DNA of 64,000 bases, taken from assembly GCF_040412425.1 (NCBI RefSeq), contig NC_089766.1:13784508-13848507 (forward strand), given 5' to 3'. This stretch comes from Macrobrachium rosenbergii. Taxonomy: Eukaryota; Arthropoda; Malacostraca; Decapoda; Palaemonidae. Made by a program: the position numbers and the translations under genes. Below are positions 60,463 to 64,000 of the stretch, piece by piece (position 1 is the first letter of the stretch; every line of letters begins with the position of its first letter). The notes beneath the pieces were generated by a model. It saw nothing but the letters and a program-made list of their open reading frames with translations, had not been told where the DNA came from and did no database searches.

Positions 60463-61779
60463 AGCTAATCTGATGATTATTATACATAGCGCTGTTGTAA
60501 AATGATTATCCAGTCATTATTGCATAATTTTTCATGTTCATTATTTCATATAATCCTAATTTTACAATTTCACATAATAAGGAATGACATGAATAAATTT
60601 CATTACGAATTACACATTTAATACGACATAAGCACAGCATCCACAACGTGTGATTTTGGCTAAAAGAGGAAACTTGAAATTATTCAGCAAAATTAGTTTT
60701 TGATTGAAAGGTCATAAAGTTTCCTTGACCTAGTGAAACCCCCTCCCCCATCTCTCTCTCTCTCTCTCTCAATGAAATCATTAACACATATAAACAATAA
60801 ACATCATTCTCTTTTGACTTTTGGACATAAGCATCATTTAAAAGATTTTCAACCACCTGCGCAAAAACCACCTAGAACCTTACCCAACAGCTCTTTTTAA
60901 ACAAACGAAAACTTATACAACCACGACTAAAAGCCTCTATAACCCTAAAATCCGATTCAGCGGCCAAAAGGAACATTACCCAGAAACTGGATATCACTGC
61001 TGCATTACTGAAGAGCCGAGTTCAGCTTTAAACTATCCATGTTAAGTGCAGTGTGCCTTTGTAAAAGCCACCTACGAAGAAGAAGAAGAAGAGAAAAGAA
61101 GATGAAGAAGAAGAAGAGAAGAAGAAGTGTCAAAAGAAACAAAAGCTAAAATAAAAAGATCGTCTTTGGATTCTGTTAACTTTTTTTTTTCTATCTTCCA
61201 GCACCTGACACCCTTACCTTCTTCCACCTGAGACCTCCTTCCAGGTTTTTTTTCTCTTAGCTCTCAACATCTCGGCTTCTTTCTGCAATGTTTTACATTC
61301 CTCTTCAGGGATTTATTTTCGTCCGTGTCACCTTATAAATAACGCAAGTTTTTAACTTTCTCAAGCATAAGAGGATGTGTTGTTATTCTTAGACTGCTCT
61401 CACGTGTCCCTTAAAAGTATGTGGAACCGTGATAATCCCCGCAAACATCTTTCTACAATGACCTCTGGTCTCTTGTGTTTTTAAATCATTCTTTTCATGA
61501 ATTAACCTTCCCACTGTTCCTAAATACCTTCGGATGAATTGTAAATCTTATCAGCAATGTAGTACCAAATATAATTCATCTCGACGCGATAACTTTGACA
61601 GTAAGAACTATGAAATCTCACCAACCGTACTTCTTTTGGGTAAGATGCATCAATCATTACATCATCGAACAAGCAAATAATTCTAACAGTCGTCAGATTC
61701 TAGAGATGATTTTGAGATGAGGCATGGACCTAAACCTGACCTGAAAAACAATGGCCCGAAATCAATGAAGCCTGAGAAA

Positions 61780-61780
<1 letters not shown>
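60461..61780. other. Non-genic sequence
   Basis: (GAAGAA)n-type purine runs at 61076-61127 and a pyrimidine tract with CTATCTTCCAG at 61190. The frame after it stops within a few codons. Confidence 0.4.

Positions 61781-61834
<54 letters not shown>
61781..61834 (+). repeat. (GT)n(GA)n microsatellite
   Basis: About 19 GT units then eight GA units. Confidence 0.9.
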
Positions 61835-62645
61835 ACTTTATAGTTACAGTAGGAATTTTCTTATAAGAAATGTAACTGAAAATTTACAAACCAGACAACG
61901 TGACTTCTTTAGATCTCCTGGAAGTTTTCATATAAATATCCAGTGTTGGAGAAATGAGAAGGGCAAAAGTAGCCCACGATCATATATATTATGCACATCC
62001 AGGCGCAATGTTCCCTGATTCGAAAATAAAACTTTCATTCACACAAATCCGCTGATGCTATAGTGCATGTTTCAAATGAGTCACGTTTAATAATCTCTTT
62101 CTTCCATTTGCACAACTGAAAACAAGATGCACCATTAATTATGGGATCATCTTCGGTGTGGATAACGATCGCTTGTGGACACGACTGACTGATTTCCGTA
62201 AATTAACGATTGTTTGAGGAATATGATCTTTGCCAAAAGAGATGGTTACCATGCATTAGGATGAGAGGATTTAAACCCATCTGTACTAAGATCTAATCGA
62301 ATGGAAGCTGAAATAGTAAGTACAACGAGAAAGATGAATTTGGTCTTGGGATGTAAATCCTACAATTAAAAGAAAATTATTTGACAACGGGTAACAAGCA
62401 AGGCCCGCTCAAGAACCCAGCTTTCTCTGAGCCACAGTAAGTTTGTCAAAAGACAAATTTTTATACAGGAGAAATATTCTATTCTAAGATCTAAAGACGG
62501 TAGAGTAATTTCAAGAGATATTTTGAAACCAAGAAGCGGTGTGCTGAGGTCGAGAGGCAGTGTTATGTAAAAACTAAAATGTTAAGCTCAAGACTCGGCA
62601 TTTAGTTAAAGATGTTTTGAGGCCAACGCAATGTGGTATTTAAAC
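61835..62645. other. Non-genic sequence
   Basis: Nothing recognised. Confidence 0.4.
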
Positions 62646-63899
<1,254 letters not shown>

Positions 63900-63943
<44 letters not shown>

Positions 63944-63956
63944 ATACAATATATCA

Positions 63957-64000
<44 letters not shown>
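63900..64000 (+). repeat. (AT)n arrays at the window end
   Basis: Two TA blocks (63900-63942, 63957-64000) separated by GGATACAATATATCAGA. The second runs off the window. Confidence 0.9.

Noticed and set aside
61190..61260. Plus-strand exon after CTATCTTCCAG
   Set aside because: All three frames meet a stop within a few codons or lack a donor.

Overview
The window looks like a piece of an animal nuclear genome, most likely a decapod crustacean and tentatively a caridean (palaemonid-type) shrimp. The reasons are an AT-rich background packed with very long (AT)n, (GA)n and (AAT)n arrays, many short interspersed elements of types I associate with decapods, decayed non-LTR retrotransposon fragments, and spliced coding exons separated by many kilobases. 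There is no operon structure, no long uninterrupted gene, and no rRNA, intact tRNA or CRISPR array. Most long reading frames are artefacts of simple or tandem repeats.

Genes. I can support one gene, on the minus strand. An exon at about 52.70-53.07 kb (perhaps extending to 53.22 kb) encodes a Gly/Pro/Ser-rich segment and ends in a consensus donor at phase 0. A 117-base exon at 37.30-37.41 kb has a clear branch point, acceptor and donor, all at phase 0. A possible third, terminal exon lies at 13.34-13.53 kb, also phase 0, inside a CpG-rich stretch. I do not recognise the protein. If the model is right, almost the whole window is intron or 3' flank of this gene.

Mobile elements. Five groups recur: (A) a ~310-base SINE-like element, ten copies, nine of them on the plus strand; (B) a tRNA-related SINE with a visible B box, three copies; (C) a tRNA-headed SINE whose 3' end matches a LINE 3' end carrying (AAT)n, giving two SINE copies and four LINE 3' ends; (D) a ~375-base hairpin element with short terminal inverted repeats, two copies; (E, F) two repeats anchored to microsatellites, two copies each. 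RTE-like LINE remnants lie at 0.85-1.0 kb and 43.65-43.88 kb.

Palindromes. Three large foldback structures stand out: 42.99-43.34 kb (nearly perfect), 47.37-48.50 kb (a mariner/IS630-like non-autonomous element with a transposase N-terminal helix-turn-helix fragment), and 53.85-54.91 kb (two ~450-base arms around an (AT)n core).

Tandem repeats. Minisatellites or satellites occur at 3.5-4.1 kb (~22 bp), 19.4-19.9 kb (~125 bp), 24.8-25.5 kb (27 bp), 33.7-34.4 kb (27 bp, with 54-bp dimers), 48.56-50.3 kb (~105 bp) and 52.0-52.2 kb (22 bp). At three or four places a unit containing a (GA)n tract plus unique sequence has itself been amplified (32.9-33.3, 35.0-35.3, 50.8-51.0 and 59.4-60.2 kb).
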